Of a DNA stretch of 64,000 bases, positions 49,801 to 62,363 are shown in pieces. Positions within the stretch are counted from its first letter, which is position 1; each line of letters starts with the position of its first letter. A program made the position numbers and the translations under genes. The notes under the pieces were generated by a model. That model saw only the letters and a list, made by a program, of their open reading frames with translations. It was not told where the DNA came from and made no database searches. The stretch comes from Branchiostoma floridae. Its lineage: Eukaryota > Chordata > Leptocardii > Amphioxiformes > Branchiostomatidae. The DNA is taken from the NCBI RefSeq assembly GCF_000003815.2, contig NC_049982.1:20894705-20958704 (forward strand), read 5' to 3'.

Positions 49801-50145
49801 TATAAATGTTTTGTAGGCTAATATTGAGTCCAGTAACTAGTGAGTAGTCTACCCACCTGTGAGACAAGGTTTTCCCACTAAGGTCTGATGTAACAGTAGT
49901 AGTAGGATTGATGGCTGCACTGATATCATGGTAAGACTCTCCCAGATTTGAACATGGCGCTGCTGTGTCGTACGCCACGGGGAATGTACGAATCTGCATC
50001 CCCCACGTGCCACTGAGTCCAGTCAGAGCGATGTTGACACTCGTAGAGGCAGTCGGCTCTTGGAACGTTATGTCCCCTGTCACTCCTCCCATGTCCAAGG
50101 TTGCCTTGTAGGTTAGGGCATGACCCCCTCCACACACAGTCAGCC
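40837..50145 (-). CDS. Cu-only SOD-repeat protein (CSRP-like), secreted and GPI-anchored
   Basis: Nine exons in phase: 49857-50145, 47606-49559, 47265-47348, 42865-42981, 42422-42566, 42057-42180, 41715-41836, 41252-41347 and 40837-40940. With the split first exon (55233-55238 plus 63582-63618) the protein would be 1025 aa. It has six tandem Cu/Zn-SOD-like units. Units 3-6 keep the copper ligands (YHVHEY, GHLNPF, VIIHD; WHVHED, GHFNPY; YHVHK, GHYNPF; WHIHEQ, GHFNPY, IVIHE) and the GDLSGK motif. They lack the two zinc-loop His and the electrostatic loop, which is the Cu-only SOD hallmark. Units 1 and 2 have lost the ligands (WGMQIRTF, NWEVRSS, LILKD). A following FRTTVANLLEIAV...VTFYVL segment may be SEA-like. 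The end, SKTSVLFTTLLLGTMGWLLS, is a GPI-anchor-type tail. The probable role is extracellular superoxide removal or copper binding. Confidence 0.87.
45631..46112. repeat. 241-bp near-perfect tandem duplication
   Basis: 45631-45871 and 45872-46112 read as identical throughout by eye, both starting AATACGTTTACATGAC and ending GTTGTACCGGTA. They lie in the 4.3-kb intron that splits the last SOD unit. This is either a very young duplication or an assembly artefact from two haplotypes. Confidence 0.92.
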
Positions 50146-50245
50146 CTGCAGGGGTACAGAGAACAAAGGTATGAGAAGAGAGTCATTCATCCTGGACAAT
50201 CCACTAATCAAAAATGTGGCTATCTATCAAACTTGATACACAAAC

Positions 50246-50559
50246 TAACCTGGAATCCAGTCTCTCGCTCGGCCTTATACCGTAGTTAGTGCAGGCTCTC
50301 TACGGGGCCAGGGAAGCTCCCAGCCGCCGGGGTAAATGGCCACACCCGGTAGTATTTTCACGGGGTTAGACTTTAGCCCAGGGGGTTAATTATCCGGCCT
50401 AGCGAGGCCGGCAATTAACCCCCCTGGGCAAAGTCCAACCGCGTGAAAATTCTACCGGGTCGGGCCAATTATCCCGGCGGCTCAGACCCACAGTGGCCCC
50501 GTAGAGCGCCTGCACTAAGTACGGTAGGCCGAGCCAGCGAGAGACTGGATTCCAGGTTA
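50246..50559. mobile_element. 314-bp palindromic MITE with 9-bp target duplication (Mutator-like)
   Basis: The two halves are inverted copies over nearly their whole length. It starts TAACCTGGAATCCAGTCTCT and ends AGAGACTGGATTCCAGGTTA; inside, TACGGGGCCA pairs with TGGCCCCGTA, and CAGGGGGTTAATTA with TAACCCCCCTG. TACACAAAC directly flanks both ends (50237-50245 and 50560-50568). The 9-bp duplication and the CCTGG terminus match the element at 29686-29949, which suggests a related Mutator-like origin. It lies in the first intron of the SOD-repeat gene. Confidence 0.85.
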
Positions 50560-51295
50560 TACACAAACAGGCCGTCTCAAGGAAGCCTCATCATGATGCC
50601 TTAGTCAGATTGCCCAGTGCAACCTCAGCCAAACACAAGGTTGCCCATAAACATTTCACTAGTCAGGTTGCCACAGGTTCAAGGCCCTAATCATTATTTA
50701 TACTTATAGTTTTGGGTGTGTCTGTCTTTGTACTTATTCTGCTGTGATTAACAATGGATTTGATCCTTGGTGGACAGAGCAATAGGCCACTCTCATGACA
50801 CTTGCTGTCCTCAAGCAAAAAGATAGCGCACTGCGCTACTTAGTGTTTGAAAGTAAATTGCTCAAACAAAATATGGTTGCACTGTGCAATTGGGCAACTG
50901 GCCAGGTATTTCAAACCCTGCTAGGGTAGGCAGGATTGCAGCAAGTTACTGGACTCTAATGCACAGAAGTTGATGCACTAGCACTACATCAGGATGTCCC
51001 CTTTCAACAACCTCAAATAAGTAACTATTGATATACTGGCCTTGACATTTATAAAACTTGATTCAGTGTATTGTGTGCATGCAGAGCCTTTGATCTTGAC
51101 AGTCCTTTGAAAAGACACAAATATACAATAACAGTTCTTTGGCCAAGGACATTTATAGTGCTCTTGCTTTGACACACCCAACTGTAGCATTGATTTTCAG
51201 TATTAGAGCTTGAAGTGCCTTGAACAGACTTTAAGTTATTGCAAAGTTCAAAGATGTTTTGACGTTGTTTGTCAAGGACAATGCTGCCCTATCTA

Positions 51296-52355
51296 GGGCT
51301 GGGTACCGGTACCGGTACAAAACCGGTCCAGAAAAACCTGACCTGAAAAAATTCCGTAGACCAGATGTTGGACCGATTGGAAAATGAACTGAGTCAGGCA
51401 TTCGCATGTTTTCGGGGTTACCGGTCTAGGCAAATAACAAGAGCGCAGCAGAGTAGTCTAAGACTCTATAGTCATCTTAACCAACTTTTACAGTCAATCT
51501 TACAGAGGTAGTTAGCCTTGTAGGATTTTTAAAATGCCAGTGGGAGTCACACACTACACAAAACAGATTTCTTTGTACCAAAATGGAACATTGTTTTGAG
51601 TATCATCCATTCGCAAGTTTTCACATAATGAATCAGGTCCAGGTTCAGGTAAGGGGGTTGGGGTTTTGTGCGCGTGAAGAATTTGCGCGTGAAAACTTGC
51701 GCGTGAAAAATCTGCGCGTGACAATATGCAAATTAGCTGATTCCCAAGGGATTCAAAAAGTTTTTGCAGATTTATACTTAAAAGCTCAAACAAGATGGCA
51801 CAAAATGGAATTAATCATCATATTGTTGCATTATAGAGTACAAAATCTCGATCTGAATGATTTACAATTGATTTTTATATGTAAACTGTTCACGCGCAAA
51901 AAAGTTTGAAATTTGCGAGTGAAACAATCTGCTTAAAAAAATATGAAATGAAGCTTCTTGAATGGAGAAAAGCCTCAAATTGTTACATTTTACAATATAA
52001 AACCTCATATGAGTAATTTTTCCATTTATTTCTGTCAAATTTACGTGATTTTGAAATGTTCAAAATATGCAAATTAACCTATTCCCAAGGGATCTAAAAA
52101 TCAGGGTTTTTTCAAACCAAAAATTCAGGTAACAGATGGAAAATTATATCATAGGTTCAAATTTTTCTGCCATAGAATTCCTTGCTGCAGATTTTTTTAC
52201 ATATTTCAGGAACTTTATTTTTCACGCGCACATTTTTCACGCGCACGCGCAAATTCTCCACGCGCAGAAAACCCGTTCCCAGGTAAGGACCTGGACCTGA
52301 TCCTCTGGACCTGAACCTGAACCGGACCTGAATGTTCTGTACCGGTACCCACCCC
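51296..52355. mobile_element. ~1.06-kb non-autonomous DNA element with GGTACCGGTAC ends
   Basis: The left end, GGGCTGGGTACCGGTAC, is mirrored by the right end (GTACCGGTACCCACCCC). Just inside, CCTGACCTGAAAA and repeated GGACCTGA units recur in inverted sense. Clusters of GCGCGTGAAAA near the left and TTTTTCACGCGCAC near the right form a second inverted set. TA flanks both ends (51294-51295 and 52356-52357), though this could be chance. No ORF of note. The class is uncertain. Confidence 0.6.
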
Positions 52356-52798
52356 TAAGCCCTATCCACTCCAGACATACTCACAGTAGTACACAATAAC
52401 TGGATGGCACTTGTCATGGTTTGTGGTGGTTTTCAGTTCTGTTTGCAACCTGATTCTGAACCAACATCAGACGGGGAATTTACCTGCAGAAGTTTTTAAT
52501 TACCACTTCTTATCACATGTGGAATATTGGATCTATAATATGCAGCAGACCAATAGTCAAAGAACGATAGTCAAACCACCTCAACGCCCATATTCTGGGC
52601 CAGATTGCCTCGGGTTCTAGAACTGGCTTAAAAGCAGGGCAGCAGAAACAATTAAGATCTTCCAAGAAGCTGGTTTCCCACAGAAACTGGTCTATCCTCT
52701 CCCAGCTAACCTGGTTACCAAACCCCAGCCCGATCTCAAGAATCTATCGTGCAACACAAAAGATATTTTTGAGGTTGGGGTAAAGTATCGAGGCTAAC

Positions 52799-53243
52799 TC
52801 CCAGCAAATGCGGTCTGCCTAAACACCTCAAACGGCTGTAATAAACAGTGTACATGGGGCAATAACCATGTTTGCTGCTCTCGATACATTGTTTATGCAT
52901 TTATGAATCAAAAATCACAGCAAATCCTAAGTATTTACTAGTTATCTCGAGTTAAGTCCGCTGGTTTCATGACCAAAGAAATCTAAGGCCGAAATATTGG
53001 ATCATCTGCATTTAATTTTAAAGAGTCATGCATGGGGCAGTTCTAGCCTTCTTCAGTCCACATACGGCAGTACAATTAAACTGTTGATGCTGTTGGCTCA
53101 TTGATTAAAGCATAGCACAATTCTATCATTGTCAACTTATAATAGCATATTACTAGTAAGTGTTTTTCAGCCTCAAATTGCTTCAATCTTAAAACCGACT
53201 AACCAACTGTTTGAGGCGTTTAGGCGCAGACCCCAGCAAATGT
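52799..53243. repeat. Inverted repeat pair, possible MITE ends
   Basis: CCCAGCAAATGCGGTCTGCC, continuing TAAACACCTCAAACGG on the left, is matched in reverse complement near 53207-53243 (CTGTTTGAGGCGTTTAGGCG, CAGACCCCAGCAAATG). Outer boundaries and a target duplication could not be fixed. Confidence 0.45.
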
Positions 53244-55232
53244 GCACAGTCTATTTCCTGGAACTGGATTTATTCTATTTACACAAACAAAAGAAATCCA
53301 GCTTACTTCTGTCCCATTGCACTCCACAAATGTTGGAACTGTGAATCATCTCCTGTATTGGCAGACAGGCCGTACCTGGTCCTACGCTTCCTTCCCTCAA
53401 GACGAGGAAAGACCACAGGTCAACCTGACTACATGGAGTCTACCGAATGTTCAAATGTTTAACATTTGCTCATGCTTTTTTTTTCTGGTGTGATTGTGTA
53501 AAGACCACATGTTAAACAAGGATTACTTTTTTTTCTTAAACTTTCTTCAATCGAAGGGTCAGGTTTTTTTTTTACACTCTGAGAATCTTCCACTGACTGA
53601 CAACAAGATGAGAGAAAGTTATTTTTCATGTTTAACTTTAACCAAGGAGCTTGACCGTTTGGACAGAAGGCTGAATACACTCTGCCTCATATGTCACAAT
53701 CCCTTAGATTTGATCTATCAGAAGTCTAGCATATACATATTACATATTACATGTACGTAATAAATACTATATTAACTTGGAGAACTTCAGAGATTGTCGA
53801 CTGATGTGCAAAATAGAAAGATAGAAAAATTCACAATTTTCCCTCTCAAAATCTGCTTGCAGCTTAGGAGGTCATGAATATCATCACATATGTGAGGATT
53901 GAGGAACGTCTGTCTAATTTCTACAATGAGGTGATAATGGGCACCAATCAGGCTGGATCAGGTGTGATCCGTGTTGTTTAACTTGGTGATATGGAGACAA
54001 TCACCAAACAATACTGCAAAACAACAACTGGTGGTAAAGAGTGAATTCAGGTGAGAAACCTAACAGCAATACACACCTGAGACAGAATATTTAGCACTTG
54101 AAGCTAATCCTGTTGATAAAAATGCAATGACTGTAAATTGTGTTTTGTTACTTTAATTTAATACTAATAGGGTAAGGAGGTAAGGAAGGGAGAAATGTCC
54201 TGGATACCATCCTGTTTCTACCGAGGCTCCCTGCACTTGCTGCTCTAAAAAAAATTATAGAACCTATATATACTAGTAATAGGTTTGGAAACCATGCTAC
54301 CTAAAGTCTATATTTGAGACTGCACAGTTAAATGTGTTACACTACCTCTCACTTTTCTACACAGCTGAGCATATAGCATTTTGTTTTCTTTTTTTCCAAG
54401 CATCTAACGTTATCCAAAAAAAGTATTTTTTTTACCTTGTTGAATCAATCAATCAACATTTCAACAAATTCAACATCACAACAAATGTATAATAACATAT
54501 AAACCCGCAAATTGATAAATAAAGACACAGCACCATATGTAGAGGTGCTTATCAACAACAACAATTTACAACTTTTACAAGTTCATCGCTAAAATTTGAA
54601 GACTAGTAGGAGACTCTAGCCGGCAGGGTATCAATTTCTTTCATCCAACGCCTGGGGAGGTGTCGAGCAAGGAGATTTGTTTGCTGACTAGATCCCTGCA
54701 TGACATCTCCCCAGAGTGCTATCTAAGGTTGGCGGGAAAAACATGTGAAGTCTTGTAACGAGCCTGGCAAGAGTCTGGCTCCGAGGGTTGATCAGAGAAG
54801 ATTCAAGGATGTAGGAAAGGGCAGTGTTACACGACCCTGGTTTAGTTTCTCATATTGCTGGGCTCTGAGACTCATTAATGAAACATTTGCTCAGTTACTT
54901 CATAATCTAGCGCCTATCAATATTCCAGGTTGTGCATGAACTTTTGGTGAACTTCTGGTGTGGAAGGGAGGGCGGAAACAACTGCAGAGTCACAGATAAA
55001 GCCTTACATAAGCATACGTCCACTACAAACAAGCAAAGGCTTTTAGGTAACGCTGCTATATCTGGGTCAAAGTACAACCTTCGGCAGACCCCACATCCAC
55101 CCCTATCATAAATCAGGCCCGCAAATGCAAGCCTTCTGCGCTCGGGCCGGTCCCATGCCAGGCACCGCCGCCCCACCAGCCAGCTCCCGCGGCTACCCCA
55201 ACCCCTCCATGCATTGCAGCGCTTTTACTCAC
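53244..55232. other. First-intron sequence of the SOD-repeat gene
   Basis: This forms the upstream part of the intron that follows the split signal-peptide exon. No other gene is recognised. Open frames at 53129-53760 and 54907-55176 are short and not protein-like. Confidence 0.5.
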
Positions 55233-55241
55233 CGACAAGTA
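55233..55241 (-). pseudogene. SOD-repeat gene first exon, 3' fragment left of transposon
   Basis: The sequence up to the donor CG|GTGAGT (exon end 55233) is the last 6 nt of the signal-peptide exon plus one copy of the GTA target duplication (55239-55241). The exon ends in phase 1, exactly what the exon starting at 50145 requires. The rest of the exon lies beyond the transposon, at 63582-63618. Confidence 0.78.
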
Positions 55242-55573
55242 TAGTCCATGGGCCAGGTCCCCAAAAATGGCCATTTGGTACCAAATAAAGGGACAAAGGG
55301 TGACTTAGTTTTTTGAAAAGGTTGATTCCTCTACTTTATTATTTTGCATGATAACCGTGTCAGATGCCCAGCTTTATAGGAATTATCACGTGATTTTGTG
55401 ACGTCACTCAAATCTATAGAACTACCAAAAATCGTTTATTACAGGTCAGTAATTGTGGTTTTGATAATCCCCAACCACATTTGATGAGTATTTCTCTGCA
55501 CTTAGATCATACAAATACCTGTTGAATATATTTGGAACCATTTTGAAATAAACTTAGACAAATTTCTACAATG

Positions 55574-55587
55574 GTTGCCATGGCAAC
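55574..55587. promoter_or_regulatory. Perfect GTTGCCATGGCAAC palindrome, left arm of transposon
   Basis: A 14-bp perfect palindrome identical to the one in the right arm (62861-62874). It has the form of a high-affinity RFX X-box and could also be a transposase-binding site. It lies about 330 bp from the left terminus. Confidence 0.45.
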
Positions 55588-56440
55588 GGTGAAAAATAAC
55601 ATTTTCTCACAGGAAAGTTGCTAAACAAGCCATTGTTTGATGCTTTTGAAGTTTGGCCATTATCAAGGCATGACCAATGACACTGAACGATTCATAACTA
55701 ATGTAAGGGCTTTAAGAAAACATTTTAGTTAGGTAAGAAATAAGTAGAACTATCTTATATTTCAATCCATACTACAGTATGGATTGAAATACATGTATAT
55801 TGTTTTTTTGCCGTGTTTCACTTGCCAAATCTTTAAATGGATTCAACTTTTTCATCTTTGGGCCAAATGAGTTGAAATTTGGCATGGAGGTAGAGATAGC
55901 AAATACACCCAGCATTTTTTTCTAATTTTTTTGATAAAGACCTTAAAATTTGTTTCATTTAGGGTTTTTAGCCATTTTGGACGAAAAATATATATTTTGG
56001 GCCCCTGTACCCTGGTATTGCAACCTAATGACCTGAAATGTGATACAGAGGTGCATTGGACATATGTCCACAGGACACAACCAACAAGTTTTGCATACAT
56101 CACTTCAAAAATGAGTTATTTTGGGATTTGAGGCCATTTATGACTAAAAATATATATTTTTGGATCCTGTGCCCTTATATCAAACCCAAATGAACTGAAA
56201 TTTGTTTTAAAGGTGTGTAGGATATGCGCCCACATTATTTTATTTTTACTTTTGGAATACGTTACTTGCAATTCTTAAATTTAGGTATTTTAAGCTATTT
56301 TTATACTAAAAATATATAGTTTTGTATGCCTGACTTAGCTAAATGGAAATAATATGGAGCATAATCCAGGTCATCTTCTTCCTGTATTGAGTCAGTAAAC
56401 TAATTAATTCAAAACAACAAGACTTACATGCCTTCCGACA

Positions 56441-56991
56441 TATTTACAATATATTCAACGGGGCCAATTACAACAACGAGTCGGCAAGAGGGATATTCAT
56501 TCAATTTGGAATCAATGTAAGGGACATATCAAATGCTGATTCTATGGTATATCTTACAGCTTAGCAATACTATTTGATTAGAATCTTAGTTTCAAAGCGG
56601 ATATATATACATATAGGATTGTTATAATTTTCAGTTGATTTTGATCATAATTTAGATAGGCGTTTTGAAAAGGCAGCTCCTAATGAAAAAAAAAACATTT
56701 CATGCGGAAATTGAACCATCTTCAGTCCGCCACGCCCACAGTTCCACGCTGGCACTATCCCGTGGTATAAATAATATCAAAATTATGGGATGACATCATA
56801 TTAGCAATATATTTACAACAACGGGGCCAATTACAACGAATCGGCAAGAGGGCTATTCATTCAATTTGAAATCAATGTAAGGTACATATCAAATGCTTAT
56901 TCTATGGTATATATAACAATCTTACAGCTTAGCAATACTATTTGATAAGAGTCTTAGTTTCAAAGCGGATATATATACATATAGGATTGTT
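56441..56991. repeat. Two ~180-bp direct repeats inside the transposon
   Basis: 56441-56623 and about 56808-56991 share the same sequence in direct orientation with minor indels: GGGGCCAATTACAAC, TCGGCAAGAGGG, ATCAATGTAAGG, CTATGGTATAT, CTTACAGCTTAGCAATACTA and CAAAGCGGATATATATACAT. They lie just downstream of the transposase stop codon and could be 3' UTR or regulatory repeats of the element. Confidence 0.85.
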
Positions 56992-57232
56992 GTTGAGTGA
57001 GTAGAGTTCTGGATCCCTGCCGTGCTGTTGGCGGGTAGAGAGCGCAGAAGCATGGAGATGTCTGGAGAGCTGAGTCCTAGGTGAAAGTTCTCCATCTAAC
57101 GCTGCACAAAGGGATAATAAGAAATTATTTACAAACGTGACTTAAACGTTGACCCAAATGCAAAAAAGAGCGTAAAGCTAGGAGCTCACAAGCAGCCAAA
57201 CGTGATATCATTTGTATGTTATTCTCACCTCA

Positions 57233-60200
57233 TTATGCAGCATATTCGTCTTCATCATGATCACCATCGCTATCCTCAGTGTCATCTTGGTTGTCCTCCT
57301 CGTCCGGTCTGTTGTCGCAGTCCATACATTTGCACATGTCTGTACACTTCAAGCCATTCTTCAAGCAGCTGCACTTAGTAATCTTGCATGCTTTTGAACA
57401 TGAGCACGACAACAGCTCTAGTACAGCAGTTGGGGCCGGCTCGCCATCCATCCAATCAATTACCAGCTGATCTCCGTCCTTACACCAGCCCAAACCGATC
57501 GGGCTTGGAATTACAGGGTGGCTCTCCAGACTTTTCTTCCAGATTGCTGCAACGTAGTTTGCCCTCTTAGCGTGGTTATACAAACAATCAGCACACGGTG
57601 GGAGTTGGACAGAATCAATGCTGCCTCTCTTTGCACAGAACAACCTATATCTGAGCTCATTGACGTCGCTTGTGCCTGGTCGGGAAGAGTACATATGGCA
57701 AGTAAACTCCTCTAGTTTCTTGAAAAGCTCATTTGAGAGCTCCCAATCCATTCCAACAAGTTTGAACATCTCCTGGAAGTCCCTGTTTTCCTTGACGAGC
57801 CGAAGTGCCCCCAGCTTCCCCCGGCCAGCAAACGCACTCACACTATCGCATCCGGTAAACGCGTGCATTCCGAGTAGACTGCTGCAAATGTCCTGGCCCC
57901 AGACCTGTGCCGCATTCGTGATACTAACATATTTTATTCTTGAGTGCGTCCCACACTTGACAAATATCGACGCTGGAATGGACTGCTTAAAAGCCAAACA
58001 GAGTAGGAAGACGTCTGTATCTTCTGATGACACAATCACTGTGTTGTAGCCTGACCTGGCCGCATGTGCGACATGGAGTATGATTCTGGTGTCAGCTTCC
58101 TCCTGATTTGAGTTCAAGTCTCGAACGGGGATGGCACTCTTTGCAGAAATCTTGTGACACTCTTCCTCACAGGCTATGTAAAGCACCTTGCTGTGTAGCT
58201 TTCTTCTGTATTTGTCTTTCTTCCATTCCTCGGTGACAAATCTTGTAAGTGACGTTTTATTCTTCGGGTTCAGTACAAATTTTCTCCACTGTAGTACTTT
58301 GTGTTCGGGCTGAATATTTCTGAATTCACTCCCACACTCAGATCCTCTACGTTCTCGTTCTGCAGACTTGATGGACTCCTGTCGATACACATCGAACACA
58401 ACATCTATTCTGCTTGAGTGTGATCCTTCGTGCAAAATCATGTCGAGTAGGGAATCAGCGACTTCTGAAAACGTCTTTTGATCAGCTTTTAGCCTTTGTA
58501 CAAGAGCCATGCCATCAATGATGCATGCAGATGGGTGGGGAATATTATCCGCAGCCGGTACATTCTTCTGTACTTCCTTTGCTAGTGTAGACTTCGTAGT
58601 TTTTCGTAATGATCCATCTGCAGTAGCCAACGACCACGGAAGAGGACCCAGAGGATGGCGAAGCACATCTCTCAGTTGGAGCTTTCTACTTTCCGCTATG
58701 ATGATCATCTGACCGAACAGAGCCATGTCAGCTTTAAGAATGATCTCCTTGGTCGTTTTAGCTTTGAACTTGACCTTCTTGTTCAGCTCAGAGAATGTAT
58801 GGAGCTTGGCTTTCTTCAGTGTGTCGTGGAACTGGGCCTGTTGTGTGTCTTTGTTGATTTCGAGGCGCTGCATGCGGAACGATTTGTATGCCTCTTCACC
58901 AACGACTTTCGCATTAAGTAGGTCCTTTTCTATCTTTGGGGTAGCAAACCTCCCGGTTGACAGACATACCAAGTCTTGATGTTCGCTGTTGAATGGATTT
59001 ATCCAGAAACGTTCCAGCATAAGAACAAGTGCGATCACATCAGCTTCGTCTCTTGCAATTCTGCTACTCTGGAGGTCAGTATGCTCAGAATGAGCCTTAT
59101 GTTCATCTAGCATATCCCTCAACTGCTTCAGAAACAGGCTTCGGTATTCAGCGACAAGATAGTACTTGCAGATCGCCCCAGGCTTGAGACTGAACCCTTT
59201 AGTACCTCCTGACGTTTGTGTGTCCTTGTTAACTGTTTCTTCGCATGTCTGATCTACCGGTATACGGCCAAATGGATTGTGGTCACCGATCTGCACTGAG
59301 AACCCACCAGAATTCAGATAGTTGAAGGCTTCAGGATGGGTTTCGTTAAGGTGAGACATGTCAAATAGGTAGGCAGGCAGGTACCGCGCATAGTTAACCT
59401 TGTCGTAGGCAAAGCACCAAGGTATCATCTGTGCTATTGCAGATAGATGTAACTCCCAGTCTCCTTCTCTTGAAGCCCTCACCAAGTTAAGCATGATCTC
59501 CACAATCTCAATGTACGACATCCAGAAGCTTGCTAACTTCCCTTTACTGTGGCGAAGAAACTCGAGGTGTTCATCGTAGAGTTTGACAAACTTGGCGAAC
59601 TTCTGGTTTGCCAAAACCTTCTCCTGTTCATCCTGGCAGACATCATTGTAGAGAGGTTTCAAGCTCGCGAAGACATCCTTCACCAATTTCTGTTTCGCAG
59701 GTGATTTCTCTATCCACTTCAAAAAGTGCTTCCAAACAAGTCGTTGGAGTGCTTCGTACATCAGTTTGTGGAACCGGATTGCCCTGTTGTATTTGCGCCC
59801 TTCAAGCACTCCCGTGACTGACCCTTCTGCTATCACTCCTGACTCTATGCAGATGTCCCTCAGACCCGCGTCTTCAAATCGCTTCCCGATGATTGACAAC
59901 AGGGTGAGTAGCGTGTGAAACATACCCATTCTTGGGACAATGTCCTTGAATGTTTGAGGGTGTTTCCACATGATCTCTGTGACCTTAGCATATAGAGCCT
60001 GGTCGAAAACCAGCACTATGCTCTTAAGGTGTAGTGCGTCTTTGATTTTTAGTGACCTCATCAGGATTTCATGGACAGTCGACATGTTAGTAGCTGGTGC
60101 ATCTATTGTGGGGAGGTACCCTATGCTGTCTTTGATGACGTCAGTTTCATTACGGACTAAAATGTTGTATCCGGTCCATCCGCTTACTCTCTGGCTGATT

Positions 60201-62363
60201 TCTCCATGTAGACGCACCAAAATCCACAGTAGGTTTCTTCTTCTCGCACTCTCTATTGCATCCTGGCAAGTGACATCTACATACCCTCTTGTCTTGGGGC
60301 CTTGGCGCTCTCCTGAATTATAAATTGGTAGGCTGACGACATCTTGCGGCTCGACGCTTCTTCTCTTACTTTTGGGTATTACTGGTGATTGCTCGCTGTA
60401 GAAACGTGGTCCAAAATGCCTTGCCTGTACTGCTATTCCGTTTACACGATGCGAGGTACCTTCGCCTGAAAGGGTCTCTTCAAGTCTGTCAATATTGTCC
60501 CATGCCAATGTGGTACTAACATAAGGCTGGATGTTGTCTGGCAATGGGGTTTCGCTGTTTTGTTCCATTTTCTGCAGACAGAGAGCAGTGTTTATTTCCT
60601 CGAGCTGAGAATATGAGATGCCATGACCACAGCGATTGAGCATGGACACAAGCTCGACGTTGTTTGTCAAAGTCTTCACTGCATATGGTAGAAGGACGTG
60701 CTTAGGTGGCTTAATCTGTCCCCTGCTTACTCCAAACATGAGATCTTGAGCATAGGACTTCATCAATCGCTTTACTCGTGCATTGCATTCATCCACTGAC
60801 ACCTCTTTGCTGCCAGTAAGCAAGGTACTCAAAAAGGCAATCAGCTCTTGAGGAATGTCCAGCGCATTGTCATCGAGCTCTGCAGGGCGTGGCGGCCAAG
60901 ACATAGTGCGTTCTTTGCTCAAGATAGCATTGCGAATATCTATTGCAGCTTGCTCTATGTTGGATAATGTCTTCGATGTGCCGTCATCCTTCTCGGCCAT
61001 CAAAACAGTTAGCAAATTCTTGGCCATGTTCATGGGTGTCAAGTTAGCGGGGATGAGAAACACTCCGGGTGTATCGTCGAGCAAAGTTTCAAACTTGAGC
61101 ATCGCACCAAACTCTGCCTCCAGATGTCTTCTGATGTGTTTTTTCGAGGAAGGCTTACACTCCTTGATGCCCAGAGAGGTTAGATACTCAACAAGTAAGG
61201 CCGTTATTTCCGACATGCGGACAACTCTCTCCTTTTCTATCACATCCGATCTGATGTAGTGATAAAGCATCTGGTAAGCGTCGGTCTCAAGACGGGCATA
61301 TTCATCATCTGCAGATTCACTCTTTCTCTCATAGTTCAGAGTGCAGCTTGCTTCTGGTCTAGTGTAACTCTTGTAACAACTCCTGTGATAATACGCTTCT
61401 GCTGCGACTAATTCCCGGGTCACGATTGCAAGAATCTTGCTGTCATTCTTTTCTGTGGCTATCTGCCTGATGGTGTTGTCTGCCCGCATATCGCAACACT
61501 GTACTAACGTCTCACGGCTGTTTGTGCCCTTCACATATTTGCTTGTCTTGTCACAGAAAATACAAAGACGTTCGTACGTTTTATTCGGGCTACATTTTCC
61601 TCTACTGGGAAGCCGCTTAGCTGTCTCGTCGCCACAACTTTCTGTTTCCTGCATTTTGTCAAGTAACTTCTTCATTGTAAACACACTTCTGCATTTCCGA
61701 TGATACTTGATGTCCGGAATTTCTCCTTCCTTTACAGATGAAGCGATGTCTAAGAGTACTTGATGTTTGCGTATCTCTGCAGCACGCAAAAGGGTTTTCC
61801 AAGACTCTGCATCTTTTAGATGGACTAGATTTTCAGCGGTTTCGTTTGTGCAATGGATAGCACAACCATTTGGTTCCGATTCTACTGTGTCTAATTCACC
61901 ACAATGATTGGTGTATTCATCTTCCTTGCGTTGTATCTTCTTCCGATCTTCGCCATTGATCTCCACAGCCTTTCTTTTTGCCCCTTATGACGTAAAAAAG
62001 TAGGCACCGTCACTTTAAGGTTTGGTTAATCTTTTCTATAGTGAATAGCTCAGAAGTTGATTAAGTTGAAACAAGAATCGTTCACTTGATAATGCTGAAA
62101 CTAAATGGCGAAATAAACATTTGAAACACTACATCAACATTGTATTTCTGCCTGAGTGTATACTTTCATGATCGTCCTAGCTTTACCTATATTTCAACAC
62201 ATACGTGTATCATCTTTTCTTTAAAGTGGATAAATAGACGATGACTTTCATGGAAAGTTCGACAAAGTTTCGCAGCCGTATTTTAGTCTGAATCCATACG
62301 AAGTAAAAAGTACTCACGTGGTTCTCCCGATGCACTGCGACTGCGTGAACGAGAGCACGGCAT
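57233..62363 (-). CDS. Academ-type transposase with XPG-like nuclease and CXC domains
   Basis: Two exons: 62318-62363 (MPCSRSRSRSASGEP, donor C|GTGAGT) and 57233-61983 (acceptor ATAAG|GG). They join in phase to 1598 aa. The large frame has no ATG near its 5' end and is closed by TAA just upstream, so the short first exon is needed. Residues ~25-210 hold two Cys/His clusters (CAIHC...YHRKC and LCIFC...YHRSC) likely to bind zinc. A central region has the family pattern MGMFHTLLTLLSIIGKRFED, ESGVIAEGSVTGVLEG, KYNRAIRFHKLMYEAL. Near 1334-1395, SSEDTDVFLL and HAFTGCDSVSAF resemble an XPG/PIN-type nuclease core. Residues ~1541-1572 are a tesmin-like CXC module (CSCSKACKITKCSCLKNG, KCKCMDC-like), then an acidic tail. 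It has no stop or frameshift, which suggests recent activity. Confidence 0.8.

Noticed and set aside
61964-61966. GTG as start of the large transposase frame
   Set aside because: Animal genes rarely use GTG. A spliced 46-nt first exon with a good ATG joins in phase instead.
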